A DNA stretch of 54,265 nucleotides from JAEHDI01 sp035455185 (GTDB lineage Bacteria; Acidobacteriota; Terriglobia; Bryobacterales; Bryobacteraceae). Below, one piece after another: positions 9,310 through 18,402 of the stretch. The stretch's first letter is position 1. Each line of letters starts with the position of its first letter. The notes under the pieces are model-generated. The model was not told the origin of the DNA and did no database searches. It worked only from the letters and a program-made list of their open reading frames with translations. The position numbers and the translations under genes were made by a program. The DNA lies in NCBI GenBank assembly GCA_035455185.1, contig DATIFQ010000186.1:1-54265 (forward strand), in the 5' to 3' direction.

Positions 9310-12267
9310 TCAACGCGCGAGCAGGGCCTTCACTATCTGAAGGCGGACCCGGTCCATGTCGGCGTCTTTCACCTTGCCAAAGCTGATGCTGCCGGCATCT
9401 TCCTCCGACGCCATGCTGACCTTGGTTGAGAGGTCCAGAGCTCCTGCGACTGCGTTCGTGACGGCATCGCGGTCCCATCCGTGCTTGGCTGCGAGCAGGA
9501 TGAGGTACTCAATGTCCTGTTGTCCCCGGCGGTATGCCTTGAGGCGCAGCGAAGCGTAGGGCTCCATTTTTCCGAACTTGCTGCCCGGATAGAACACGGT
9601 CAGCGGCTCCGCGCGGTCCCAGGCTTCCGCACCACGCACGGCGTTCCAGGGCAGCAGGCCGTCGCCGCCGTTCAGCCAGACGCGCCAGCACCACGCCCGC
9701 ATACTCACGTTGGTCTGCCTGGGATGGTTTGTGGATGCATAGTTCCAATACTCGCGGCCGAACCGGTAGCGGTCGTCCTGAAGGTAGCGGTTCTTTTCGA
9801 AGAATCTGCCGCTGATGCAGTTCAGATCAACTTGCCCGGAAAGCAAATCGCGCATCCATTCGACGCGGCTGATGTCGGTGCGCAGCACGATCGGGACGCC
9901 GGGATGCTTTTCGAGTCCTTTCTTCGTCAGGTAGGCTAAAAAGTTGGTGGCCAGGACGTCGTCGCGGTGGTTCGGCTCGTCGAACAGCCACCAGGAGATG
10001 CCGCGGCCGCCCTGCAACGGGCGCTTGTAGTAGTACTTGTTGTTGAAGTAGACGAGGTAGCGGGTCTTCGTCCATCCCTTTTGCTGAAAATGCCGGGCGA
10101 ACTCGGCCACCACGGCGGCGTAGCGGTCCTGATACTCCTGACTGAAACCCTGCTCGATCGGCCCCGATTCGAGCGCGTGGCGATTGATGATCTGCTGGTA
10201 CTCCTCCTGGGTGCGAGGCACCGCCGGGTCGTCCCACTTGTAGCTCCGGCGCAGGTCGCCCGGCCAGTTCTCAAAAAACGGGAGGTAGAGCGCCGGGACC
10301 GGCACCGACGCCCGCGGCAGGTCGGCGAAAGCCGAGCCGTCGAGCACCGGTCCGAAATGCGCGTCCCAATCGCCCCAATCCGACACCCGCGTGGCAGGGC
10401 CCTCGCCCGACAGGGGCGGGGCATGGTCGATTACCGTGGTGCCGACGTGCGAGTAACCGAGCACGTCCAGGTTCGTGCGGTGCAGGTGGGCCATTCGGTG
10501 ATAGGCCTGCTCCAGCCTGCGGTATTCGGGCGTCCCGCGCTTGACCGGGTAGCCGGAATGGACGCTGCTATAGCAGTTGAGGTCCACGATGAAGTTCAAC
10601 TTGTCCGGCAGGGTCAACGGCAGGACTTCCACCTGGAGGGCGACGCGCCGTTCGGTTCCGCCCGCACTGACCAGCAACTCACCGCGATGGACGCCCGGCT
10701 TCGCGTCGTGCGGGATATAGACGTCGACGAAAATGGGCTGAACCGTCTGCTCAGGCACCGGGTTGTCCTTCGACGGCACATCGAACGGACCAGCGAGCGG
10801 CACCAGAGCGTCGGTGTACCACTCCCGGATTCCGCGCTTGGGCTGGTCCGCTACGGCCCACTCGCGGTAAAGCTGTATGGCGCCGGTTTCCTTGAATATC
10901 GCTGGCAAAGTGCTCTCGCTGAACAGGCGCTTGGTCACGCGCGCCTCGATTCCCGCGAGCGGCTGCTTGCTCTCGACGGCGAGATGGAAACCGAGGAACT
11001 CGTTCCGAGCGCCCGTCAGCCTCACCGTGGCGGATGAGGCATTCCAGATGCTGTTGCGCGAGCGGTGGCCGGCGAAGTCGTCTTTTTCGATCAATTCGCC
11101 CGTGCGCGGGTCGATCTTCAGCGTCTCGGGGACCGCCCAGACGGAGAAGGCGTCTGCCGCCGGCGGCTGGAAAGCGGCTCCGGCCGTCTCGTCGCCGGGA
11201 GGTAGCTTCGGGAATTCAGGGGAGTACGCCCGGTAGCTTCCCAGAGCCGAGACCGGTCCAGCGTTGCCTGCCTCGTCGATGGCACGAGCGGCAAAGTAGT
11301 ACACCTGTCCAGGCTTGAGTTGCTCGACCACCGCGTTCACCTCGTCACGCAGGGAATTCGAGGTCGCGAACGGATTTGGCTTCGGCGCCAGCGGGTCGAG
11401 CATCCAGCGTGGCGCTCGGGACGCGGAGTCGAAACTCACAGTGGCGATCGGTGTCTCGCTGTATCGCACTTCGTAACCAGTGGCGACGCCCTGTCCGGCG
11501 TCGTCGCCGGCGCCGCCGAAGTGCAGAATGACACTGCCCGGGCGCAGCGTCGAGCGAGACAGTTTTCTCGCCGCCGCAGGGCTGCTGTCGATCACGGTCC
11601 CGGTTCTGAAAGAGCGCACCGTGCCGGGCGCCGTCCGGTCCCGCCGCGAACCCTCCACAATCAGGACCGGAGGATTTCCGCTCTCCCGGCTGCTGATTTC
11701 GTGACGGGTCTGTGTCTGGCCCTTTTCGTCGGTCAACATCAACCCGTATTGATCGCCGCCGATCAGAGCGTGAACGAGCGCGGGTGGGACGCTGGCCTCC
11801 CACCAATCGCCTCCCGCGTCCCGTGCACGTTCGTAAGAGTACAGGCTGCCGCCCTGCGCGAACGTCACGTCAACAAGGTCGGATGCGGGGTAGGACCATG
11901 CCTGCTTCTCGGGACCCGGAAAGAAGTAGTTGACCGTGGGCTCGGACCAAGGCCCGTTGCCGCTGATCGTGGACAGGCCCACCGTATGGAGCGGTACCGG
12001 AGCCGGTTTGCGGTGGATCCGCAACGTGGCTTTCTCCACGGTGAGGCCACGAGCAGCCGAAACATCGAACTGGAGCAGCGCGAACGCCGTCCGGCCCTGA
12101 ATAACGAGAGCGGCGTCAGCGCCGTGGTTCTCGAGCGCGTCATTCCGATCGGACTTTGGTCCCTCCCAGCGGTGCATCGAGACCCACGTATCGGCGGCCA
12201 CGGGACATTCAATCCTCTCTGCAGCACAAGGGAGGCAGACAAGCAGCAAGAAAAAGAGGTTCTTCAT
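9310..12267 (-). CDS. large exported DUF4091-type glycosidase with N-terminal DNRLRE-like and Fn3-like modules
   Basis: 985 residues from ATG 12267, which puts the signal peptide (MKNLFFLLLVCLPCA) first; an upstream in-frame ATG at 12303 would bury it. Residues about 18-205 resemble a DNRLRE/CBM-like beta-sandwich (ADTWVS, LLQFDVS, ATLRIHRK). About 210-350 is fibronectin-III-like (GYEVRYS, YYFAARAIDEAGN). From about 375 it matches the incomplete protein at 1-1122 and carries WWLFDEPNHRDD, whose DEP is shared with the paralog at 16571-18397, then the family's end pattern (SLRLKAYRRGQQDIEYL). Reaction presumed glycoside hydrolysis. It begins four bases after the nucleoside hydrolase stop, so the two are co-transcribed. 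Confidence 0.82.
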   Translation of the reverse strand: MKNLFFLLLVCLPCAAERIECPVAADTWVSMHRWEGPKSDRNDALENHGADAALVIQGRTAFALLQFDVSAARGLTVEKATLRIHRKPAPVPLHTVGLSTISGNGPWSEPTVNYFFPGPEKQAWSYPASDLVDVTFAQGGSLYSYERARDAGGDWWEASVPPALVHALIGGDQYGLMLTDEKGQTQTRHEISSRESGNPPVLIVEGSRRDRTAPGTVRSFRTGTVIDSSPAAARKLSRSTLRPGSVILHFGGAGDDAGQGVATGYEVRYSETPIATVSFDSASRAPRWMLDPLAPKPNPFATSNSLRDEVNAVVEQLKPGQVYYFAARAIDEAGNAGPVSALGSYRAYSPEFPKLPPGDETAGAAFQPPAADAFSVWAVPETLKIDPRTGELIEKDDFAGHRSRNSIWNASSATVRLTGARNEFLGFHLAVESKQPLAGIEARVTKRLFSESTLPAIFKETGAIQLYREWAVADQPKRGIREWYTDALVPLAGPFDVPSKDNPVPEQTVQPIFVDVYIPHDAKPGVHRGELLVSAGGTERRVALQVEVLPLTLPDKLNFIVDLNCYSSVHSGYPVKRGTPEYRRLEQAYHRMAHLHRTNLDVLGYSHVGTTVIDHAPPLSGEGPATRVSDWGDWDAHFGPVLDGSAFADLPRASVPVPALYLPFFENWPGDLRRSYKWDDPAVPRTQEEYQQIINRHALESGPIEQGFSQEYQDRYAAVVAEFARHFQQKGWTKTRYLVYFNNKYYYKRPLQGGRGISWWLFDEPNHRDDVLATNFLAYLTKKGLEKHPGVPIVLRTDISRVEWMRDLLSGQVDLNCISGRFFEKNRYLQDDRYRFGREYWNYASTNHPRQTNVSMRAWCWRVWLNGGDGLLPWNAVRGAEAWDRAEPLTVFYPGSKFGKMEPYASLRLKAYRRGQQDIEYLILLAAKHGWDRDAVTNAVAGALDLSTKVSMASEEDAGSISFGKVKDADMDRVRLQIVKALLAR

Positions 12268-12271
12268 TTGA

Positions 12272-13249
12272 TCACCGGCTCGAGGATGATGTGCGCGGAG
12301 CACTGACCAGCCGCTCCATGAACAGGCTGACGAACTGCGGGGCTTCTACTTCCTTGGCTACCTGGACCAGGCCATTCGCATCCGAGCGAAAGATGGTCAT
12401 TCCGTACGTTCGTCCGGGCTCGCCGCGTGTTTCGACCTCAACGCGTCCCACGAGCGGCCGGATCAGCTCGGGACGGAAGGTCACGGCCACGGAGAGCGGA
12501 TCGTGAAGAACCGGCATCCGGTCGTCGTCCCCGTCCTGCCAGATGCGGATCAACCGGCGGAGGAACTGGACGTTCGGCAGGGTAGAGGAATCGAACCGCC
12601 TCATATCTTCCGGCGAGAGGCGGCACTGCATGGTGACGTCCAGTCCGACGACGACGATTGGGAGGCCCGAACCAAAGACGATCGCGGCCGCCTCCGGGTC
12701 GCGCAAGGTGTTGTACTCGACGCCGATCCGGGTGAAGAACAGGCCGTTCATCAGCACCAGGCGCTCGATCTTGCTCTCGATGCGCGGCTCGGCCTTGAGC
12801 GCCACGGCGACGTTGGTCAGCGGGCCATAGGCGACCACCGTGACTTTTTCGGAAGACGACAGAATCGTGTCAATCATCAGCCGGATGCCGTTGCGGCGTT
12901 TTGCGTCGGGCATTCGCATTTCGGGGTCCAGCGCTTCGGTCTGGCGGACCGGGCCGGTCCTCGGCTTGGTGAGCAGTGGCTGCTCAGCGCCCATGCCGAC
13001 CGGGATGTCGGTACGGTTGTACAACTCGAGAATCCGCCAGCAGAGGTCGGCCCGCCGCTCCCGATGTTGGAGCACTGTAACGACCGCACGCACGTCCAGT
13101 TCCGGTGACTGAAGAGCAAGGGCCAGCGCCAGTGCATCGTCGATGTCATCGCCGATGTCGGTATCGAGAATGACCGGAATCGGATTGCCTGCGGAGACGA
13201 CCGTCAGCCCAGCCAGTAGAAGAAGGCACAGCATGCGAATCAGAGGCAT
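12272..13249 (-). CDS. exported nucleoside hydrolase (IUNH family)
   Basis: 325 residues with a signal peptide (about 1-20). The calcium-binding N-terminal signature DTDIGDDIDDALAL is intact at 29-42. Also seen are VLMNGLFF, EYNTLRDPEAA and HDPLSVAV; the last contains the His-Asp-Pro of the active site. The family hydrolyses the N-glycosidic bond of ribonucleosides, usually in the cytosol, so an exported form is unusual. It is the first gene of a minus-strand operon (nucleoside hydrolase, DUF4091-type glycosidase, unknown membrane protein). A sigma70-like promoter lies directly before it. The second nucleoside hydrolase of the window is at 15633-16574. Confidence 0.9.
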   Translation of the reverse strand: MPLIRMLCLLLLAGLTVVSAGNPIPVILDTDIGDDIDDALALALALQSPELDVRAVVTVLQHRERRADLCWRILELYNRTDIPVGMGAEQPLLTKPRTGPVRQTEALDPEMRMPDAKRRNGIRLMIDTILSSSEKVTVVAYGPLTNVAVALKAEPRIESKIERLVLMNGLFFTRIGVEYNTLRDPEAAAIVFGSGLPIVVVGLDVTMQCRLSPEDMRRFDSSTLPNVQFLRRLIRIWQDGDDDRMPVLHDPLSVAVTFRPELIRPLVGRVEVETRGEPGRTYGMTIFRSDANGLVQVAKEVEAPQFVSLFMERLVSAPRTSSSSR

Positions 13250-13257
13250 CGCGTTGC

Positions 13258-13287
13258 ATGATAGTGCCTCGTCTGCGGCTTTTTCAA
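13258..13287 (-). promoter_or_regulatory. sigma70-like promoter of the nucleoside hydrolase operon
   Basis: On the minus strand TTGAAA (13287-13282), an 18-base spacer and TATCAT (13263-13258) are followed after eight bases by ATG 13249. The start point would fall one to three bases before the ATG, so the transcript would be leaderless. There is no Shine-Dalgarno. Confidence 0.55.
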
Positions 13288-13308
13288 CCTTTGCTCCGGC
13301 ACACTACC

Positions 13309-15600
13309 TCAGCGGGAGAACCGGACCGCCGGAGTCTCAATGTCTTCCGGCGCGTTCGGATCGCCTTCCGCCGGCCCGTGCCAGACGCTTCCGCCGAACG
13401 TCGTGATGTAGATCATCGACGGGTCGTAGGGGTCAGGGATCACGCGGTGGCCCCACTTGAAGTTGTAGCCCCTGATCCGCCGCCACGTCTGACCTCGATC
13501 CGTCGACCGCCATGCTGACGATTCGAAGCCACAGGCATACAGGACGTCAGGGTTTCTCGGGTCGATGGTGACGTCGTAGACGTGCTGGTCTTTCGTGAAG
13601 ACCGGGCGCCACGACGCTCCCCGGTCCGTGGAGAGGAAGATGCCGCCGTCCACCGCTCCGATGGCTGTGCGCCGGCCCCACGCGGCCAGATACAGCCGCT
13701 TCGGGTCGCGCGGATCGACGGCCAGACCGTTCGGACCGTTGACGCCCTTCGGGAGATCTACTTTCGACCAGTGATCGGCGCCGTTTTCAGAACGGTAGAT
13801 CGCACCGTCGCCGTCGTTGCCGAAGCTGCCGTCCTCGCTGCGCCGAGCGATGACAAGGTAGAGAACGCCATCCCTGTCTCGCTCAAATCTCCAGGCGAAC
13901 GGCTCCGTACCGGCGACGCCGTTGTTCTTCAGCGTCCAGGTCTTGCCGTCGTCCGCCGATTTGTAGACGCCGCGGCCGAAGGCGGCGACATACAGCACGC
14001 GAGCCTTAGGTGAACTCGCCGGGTCCATCAGGATGTGAGTGGGCGCTGTCGCCGGGATCGCGTCCGGCATGCAGTTCCAGCTCTTCGCGCTGTCGTCGCT
14101 GCGGCAAATCCCGCCGATATACGTCGATGTAGACCGGTTGTGCCACATCTTTGGCCGGGGCAGGTCGTGGACGTAGCTCATCACGCCCCAGACGCGGCCC
14201 TTGACGTCCGGGTCGAAGACCATCCAGTACGTCGTATTTCGCCACTCGCGCGGGATGCCGTTCGTCGAGATCGACCAACTCTTGCCTCCGTTCTCGCTGC
14301 GGAACTGGCCGATGTCGGTGTAGGAGATCACCATCCGATTTCTGTCGAACGGATCGAAGTGGACTCCGTAACAAGTGGTAACGTCGACGCCGGTCGAGGT
14401 ATATCCGCCGTCGGGAGACTTTACAGCGTAGACGGCCTCCCACGTCTTTCCACCGTCGGTGGAGCGCATGGTGCGCATGGCGTCGGAGCCGTAGCAGAGA
14501 TTCGGATCCGTGGGGGACATGCCCATCGCGTCGAAGTTTCTGCCCCATCCCGCGCCGTTTCGATCCCACATCCACGCCTCCCGTACGAACGTGGGAGTGG
14601 AGCGAGGTTTGTCCCAAACGACTTCCCACGTCCGGCCGCCGTCGGTTGTCTTAGCCACGCCCAGACCCCGGCGGTCGTTGCCCCGCCCGTCGTCATAGGA
14701 GAGGTAAGCCACGTCGCCATGAAACAGGCTCGCGGCGATGGAAGTCACCCGCGGCGTAAACGGCATCGAAGGCAGCGAGCAGCGGCGCCACGCGCGGCCT
14801 CCGTCGTCGGAGACGAGGGTCCCCGCAGCGGCAGCAACATAGATCACGGGATCGCCGCCACCCTTTCGGAAACCGGCCGAAGTATCAACGAACGCATCCA
14901 CGTCGGAAGGCGCCTGTCCTTGCGTCCACTTGCCACCCTTCCGCAGTGCAACGGAATTCCGGCCGATCACGTATAGGGTCCTGTCCAAGAGTGGTGATTT
15001 CGGATCGATATAGATCTGGCTGCCGCCGCCGGGGAGATCCGCGATCCGCTTCCAGGTCTTAGCCCAATCGGTGGACAGGTACAGAGTGTGTGCACCCGCG
15101 TCCGGGATCGAGGCGTACAGGATCTTCGAATCGGCGGGATCGACAGCGAGCGCCGCCACCCTCCCACGCGGCTCTCCTGAGGAGATGATCTGCTCTCCGG
15201 CGTGGTCATCCGGCATTTGAATTCCGGTGACCGTAGCCGGATTCGGGTGAATCAGGTTCCAGCTCTCGCCACGGTTCGTGCTGCGCCAGAGGCCCACGGT
15301 CTGCACGTAGATCGTGTTCGGATCGACCGGATCGAAGAGATAGAAGCGGGTGCGGCCGCGGAGATTGAACATCCGCCAGGTCCGTGCGCCGTCATGCGAG
15401 ATGTAGGAACCGGTCATGTCGCAATGGAGGAGAACATCGTTCGGGTTGTGCGGGCTTACGGTCGGGGCATACTGAGAGCCGCCGCCGCCCGGGCCGATCA
15501 CTTTCCATCGGTCGAGACGAGGCGCGGCCGCCTCGGAGGCATTCAGGCACAGCGTGCCCGCGATCGAGAGCAGAAGCAGGCGAAGAGTCACATCCTGCAT
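13309..15600 (-). CDS. exported Asp-box repeat glycosidase-like protein (GH74/BNR type)
   Basis: 763 residues from ATG 15600; a GTG at 15591 gives almost the same signal peptide (LRLLLLSIAGTLCLNA). About eleven Asp-box motifs of the SxDxGxTW type are spread along the protein (for example SHDGARTW, STNRGESW, TTDGGRTW, STDGGKTW, SENGGKSW, SADDGKTW, STDRGASW, STDRGQTW), each with DPxNPxxxY-like strands. That is the pattern of two seven-bladed propellers as in GH74 xyloglucanases and sialidase-like proteins. Which glycan it cuts cannot be read. It lies between two nucleoside hydrolase/glycosidase operons, with 32 bases to the divergent gene at 15633. A promoter-like pair overlaps its start. Confidence 0.82.
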   Translation of the reverse strand: MQDVTLRLLLLSIAGTLCLNASEAAAPRLDRWKVIGPGGGGSQYAPTVSPHNPNDVLLHCDMTGSYISHDGARTWRMFNLRGRTRFYLFDPVDPNTIYVQTVGLWRSTNRGESWNLIHPNPATVTGIQMPDDHAGEQIISSGEPRGRVAALAVDPADSKILYASIPDAGAHTLYLSTDWAKTWKRIADLPGGGSQIYIDPKSPLLDRTLYVIGRNSVALRKGGKWTQGQAPSDVDAFVDTSAGFRKGGGDPVIYVAAAAGTLVSDDGGRAWRRCSLPSMPFTPRVTSIAASLFHGDVAYLSYDDGRGNDRRGLGVAKTTDGGRTWEVVWDKPRSTPTFVREAWMWDRNGAGWGRNFDAMGMSPTDPNLCYGSDAMRTMRSTDGGKTWEAVYAVKSPDGGYTSTGVDVTTCYGVHFDPFDRNRMVISYTDIGQFRSENGGKSWSISTNGIPREWRNTTYWMVFDPDVKGRVWGVMSYVHDLPRPKMWHNRSTSTYIGGICRSDDSAKSWNCMPDAIPATAPTHILMDPASSPKARVLYVAAFGRGVYKSADDGKTWTLKNNGVAGTEPFAWRFERDRDGVLYLVIARRSEDGSFGNDGDGAIYRSENGADHWSKVDLPKGVNGPNGLAVDPRDPKRLYLAAWGRRTAIGAVDGGIFLSTDRGASWRPVFTKDQHVYDVTIDPRNPDVLYACGFESSAWRSTDRGQTWRRIRGYNFKWGHRVIPDPYDPSMIYITTFGGSVWHGPAEGDPNAPEDIETPAVRFSR

Positions 15601-15627
15601 GATACCCTCGTGATGGTGCACCCTCAA
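15599..15627 (-). promoter_or_regulatory. sigma70-like promoter overlapping the start of the Asp-box gene
   Basis: TTGAGG (15627-15622), a 17-base spacer and TATCAT (15604-15599) on the minus strand. The -10 overlaps ATG 15600, so a start about seven bases on would make GTG 15591, in the same frame, the real leaderless start. It fills the 32-base divergent spacer and touches the plus-strand gene at 15633. Confidence 0.5.
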
Positions 15628-15632
15628 CCGTT

Positions 15633-16574
15633 ATGAAAGAGACTGCTTTCCTGCTGTTTCTGATTCTGATTTGCGGCACTATCCCACTATCGGCCGGCGA
15701 GAAGACCCCGATCATTCTCGACAGCGATATCGGTACCGACATCGACGACGCCTTCGCTCTCGCGCTCGCCCTGACCAGTCCCGAAATCGACCTCCGCGGA
15801 GTTACGACGGTCAGCGCCGACGCTCACACGCGTGCGCTGATCGCCTGCCGGATGCTCGCCGCCGTGGGACGAGACGACGTGCCCGTCGCGGCGGGCCGCC
15901 GACCGCGGGACATACCGGAAGAGAAGGGGCAGTACCGCTACGGTCTCGAGTCGCCGTCGCCAAAGAGGCCTGTTGCGGAGTTGGCGCCGGAGTTTCTGTT
16001 CAAACAGCTGAAACAGAATCCCGGTGTGCTGACCCTGGTCGCGGTCGGCGATCTCACCAACATCGCCCGTCTGATCACCGACCACCCCGAAGCGAAGCCG
16101 TGGATCAAGCGCGTCGTCATTATGGGCGGCGCGGTGCGGGTTGGCTACAACGGGAAACCGCCGGTAGTCTGGGAGTGGAACATACGATCCGACATCAAGG
16201 GGGCGCAAACCGTCTTCACGTCCGGCGTGCCGCTGGTGGTGGCTCCTTTGGACGCAACCACGATGGTGAAGCTCGAACAGCCAATGCGCGAGCGCATCTT
16301 CGGTTCCGGGACGCCGCTCGCCGCCGCGCTAGTCACGCTCCACAAGCTGTGGGGCAAGACAACGCCCACGCTCTTCGATCCAGTCGCGGTGACGCTGAGC
16401 TTCAACGACAGCTTCTGCAAAATGGAAGAGCTCCGGTTGGAGGTCGATAACGAGGGCTTTACCCGCGAGGTCACCGGGAAGGCGAATGCTCGCGTGGCGA
16501 CGTCGATTCGCACGGATGACTACTTGCAGTGGTACGTGGAACGCGTCGCCGGCGGCGCGGTGAAACGGCCGTGA
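15633..16574 (+). CDS. exported nucleoside hydrolase-like protein (IUNH family), variant active site
   Basis: 313 residues with a signal peptide (about 1-20). The signature DSDIGTDIDDAFAL is intact at about 29-42, followed by VVIMGGAV and NIRSDIKGA. The HDP motif of the paralog at 12272-13249 reads FDP here (TLFDPVAV), so the His usually involved in leaving-group activation is Phe. The protein may act on a different N- or O-riboside or bind without classical turnover. Its stop overlaps the GTG start of the glycosidase at 16571 by four bases (GTGA), so it is the first gene of a translationally coupled three-gene operon, the mirror of the minus-strand arrangement. Confidence 0.88.
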   Translation: MKETAFLLFLILICGTIPLSAGEKTPIILDSDIGTDIDDAFALALALTSPEIDLRGVTTVSADAHTRALIACRMLAAVGRDDVPVAAGRRPRDIPEEKGQYRYGLESPSPKRPVAELAPEFLFKQLKQNPGVLTLVAVGDLTNIARLITDHPEAKPWIKRVVIMGGAVRVGYNGKPPVVWEWNIRSDIKGAQTVFTSGVPLVVAPLDATTMVKLEQPMRERIFGSGTPLAAALVTLHKLWGKTTPTLFDPVAVTLSFNDSFCKMEELRLEVDNEGFTREVTGKANARVATSIRTDDYLQWYVERVAGGAVKRP

Positions 16575-18397
16575 CGACCCTACAAAGATTCCTTGCGGCG
16601 GCCGTCTTGCCGGCGGCCTTCGCTCTTCCCGGTGTCGCTCAGCGCGGGGATCTGCCGGTTCCCGCGGATCTCGAGGACCACTTGCAGCGGCGCGGATACG
16701 CGGAGAAGTTTCTGCCCGCGCAGGACGAGACACTTGCGCCGAAACCTGAGGACACACGGCGCGGCTGGCTGGTTTACCATCGGGACCGAAACTACGAGGT
16801 GCTGCCGAATTCGAAGCCCGGGCCATCGGAGACACTCGACGTTCTCCGGCTCACGGCGACGCCGGGGGAGATTGAGTCGGAATCGTTTTCGGTGTATGCG
16901 CTGCGCGATGTGCTCGACTTGTCGGTCTCCGGAAAGATCACTGGCGCATCTGGAGGAAGCACCTGGCTCGCTTCCGCCACGAAGGTTGAGGATGTTCTCT
17001 TTCACCCGATCCAATACCGCGGCGAAGACGAGGAGCGCACCGAGAAGACCTATCTGCGGTACCCGATGTTCATTCGGCCGGCGTCAGCACACCCAGCGCC
17101 GAAAGGCACGAGCCGACTGTACTGGGTCACGGTGAGCGTGCCAGAATCGACGAGCGCAGGTGTGTTCAGGACGGCGATTGAGGTCGGCGACGGCTCGGGA
17201 AACCGGCTTCGACTGCCGCTCGAAGTCGAGGTGCTCCCCTTCACACTGACCCGGAAGGGCGTGCCCGCGTTCGGCGCGTTCCTCAGCGGGCAGTCATTCG
17301 CCAAGGGCGAGTGGGCGTTCATGAAGCGCTATGGCATGGACGCGCTGCAATGGTTCTGGGGCTCCCACGCGATCGAGATCCGGAACGATAACGGTCGCGT
17401 AAAGATGGATTTCACGAAGTACGACGCCTTCGTTCAGGGCATGAAAGACGCCGGGATGCGGGGGCCGCTCGTGCTTTCGCTCGGAAATAGCTGGCTGGGC
17501 CATTACGAAATCAAACTAGCAGAGGCATTCGGACTGCGGCTGATGAAACGGGAACTGGAGGGCCGGACGGTCACTTTGATGGATATAACCGACCCTCGGT
17601 GGGAGAAACCGTACCTCGAAGGGCTAAGGCTGATCTTCGATCACGCCAAGACAGCGGGGTGGCCTCCACTCGCGTTGCTGATCAACGACGAGCCGACCAA
17701 GCACATCATGGCGTACTACCCCTACCGCTACCACCTCATCAAGAAACACTTCCCCGACATACCGATCTACGGCGTGTTCTTCCAGCCAGAGAAGGACCCG
17801 GGACCGCTACTCCACAGTTGCGACATCATGGTAGCCAACCGCGACCTGGATCGCATCCGGACGCTCGCCCGCGATTTTGGAAAGAGATTCTGGACGTACA
17901 ACAACGTCACGGCGGACGAGTCGTTCGGCAAAATCCGCCTGCTCTACGGCCAGATCCCGGCGTACTACGGGAGTGAGGTGATGTTCTTCTGGTGCTGGAA
18001 CTATTATGTCGGCAACCCGTGGGACGACTTCGACGGCTGGAGCGAAAAAGGCACGGGTCCCGCGCAGTCAGACGCGGACTGGGTGGCGGTCTACCCCTCG
18101 GTGGACGGCGTGGAACCCGTTCGGACCCTCGGCATTGAGGCGGCCCGCGAAGCGATCGACGACGTGCGCTATCTGAAGACGCTCGAGAACGTCGTCGCCG
18201 AGCGCGAGCCGGCTCGGCTTGAGGCGGTCCGGGGCGAGATCCGCCGCCGGCAGAAGGCGATGTTCGACGGGATCATCCTCAATAACCGAATTTACTCCGA
18301 CAAGGCGTTCTTTGTGTCCGCGAAAAATGACGACGTGGAGAAACTGCGCCGCTATGCCGTTCAGCAGATTCTCGAGACTTTGAAAAGGAGCCAGTGA
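16571..18397 (+). CDS. exported DUF4091-type glycosidase
   Basis: 608 residues from GTG 16571, which overlaps the upstream stop and places a signal peptide (LQRFLAAAVLPAAFALPGVAQ) first; the longer frame from 16529 lies inside the previous gene. A beta-sandwich N-terminal half (ending LPLEVEVLPFTL) is followed by a barrel with NDEP at about 371-374, equivalent to FDEP in the protein at 9310-12267. The end pattern (VRTLGIEAAREAIDDVRYLKTL) is typical of DUF4091 proteins. It lacks the DNRLRE and Fn3 modules of that paralog. Function presumed glycan hydrolysis. The next gene starts at or just after its stop. Confidence 0.82.
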   Translation: MTTLQRFLAAAVLPAAFALPGVAQRGDLPVPADLEDHLQRRGYAEKFLPAQDETLAPKPEDTRRGWLVYHRDRNYEVLPNSKPGPSETLDVLRLTATPGEIESESFSVYALRDVLDLSVSGKITGASGGSTWLASATKVEDVLFHPIQYRGEDEERTEKTYLRYPMFIRPASAHPAPKGTSRLYWVTVSVPESTSAGVFRTAIEVGDGSGNRLRLPLEVEVLPFTLTRKGVPAFGAFLSGQSFAKGEWAFMKRYGMDALQWFWGSHAIEIRNDNGRVKMDFTKYDAFVQGMKDAGMRGPLVLSLGNSWLGHYEIKLAEAFGLRLMKRELEGRTVTLMDITDPRWEKPYLEGLRLIFDHAKTAGWPPLALLINDEPTKHIMAYYPYRYHLIKKHFPDIPIYGVFFQPEKDPGPLLHSCDIMVANRDLDRIRTLARDFGKRFWTYNNVTADESFGKIRLLYGQIPAYYGSEVMFFWCWNYYVGNPWDDFDGWSEKGTGPAQSDADWVAVYPSVDGVEPVRTLGIEAAREAIDDVRYLKTLENVVAEREPARLEAVRGEIRRRQKAMFDGIILNNRIYSDKAFFVSAKNDDVEKLRRYAVQQILETLKRSQ

Positions 18398-18402
18398 GCT
18401 TC

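Noticed and set aside
9967..12306. Long plus-strand frames of 356 and 328 codons
   Set aside because: Antisense to the 985-residue glycosidase; no motif, no ribosome site.
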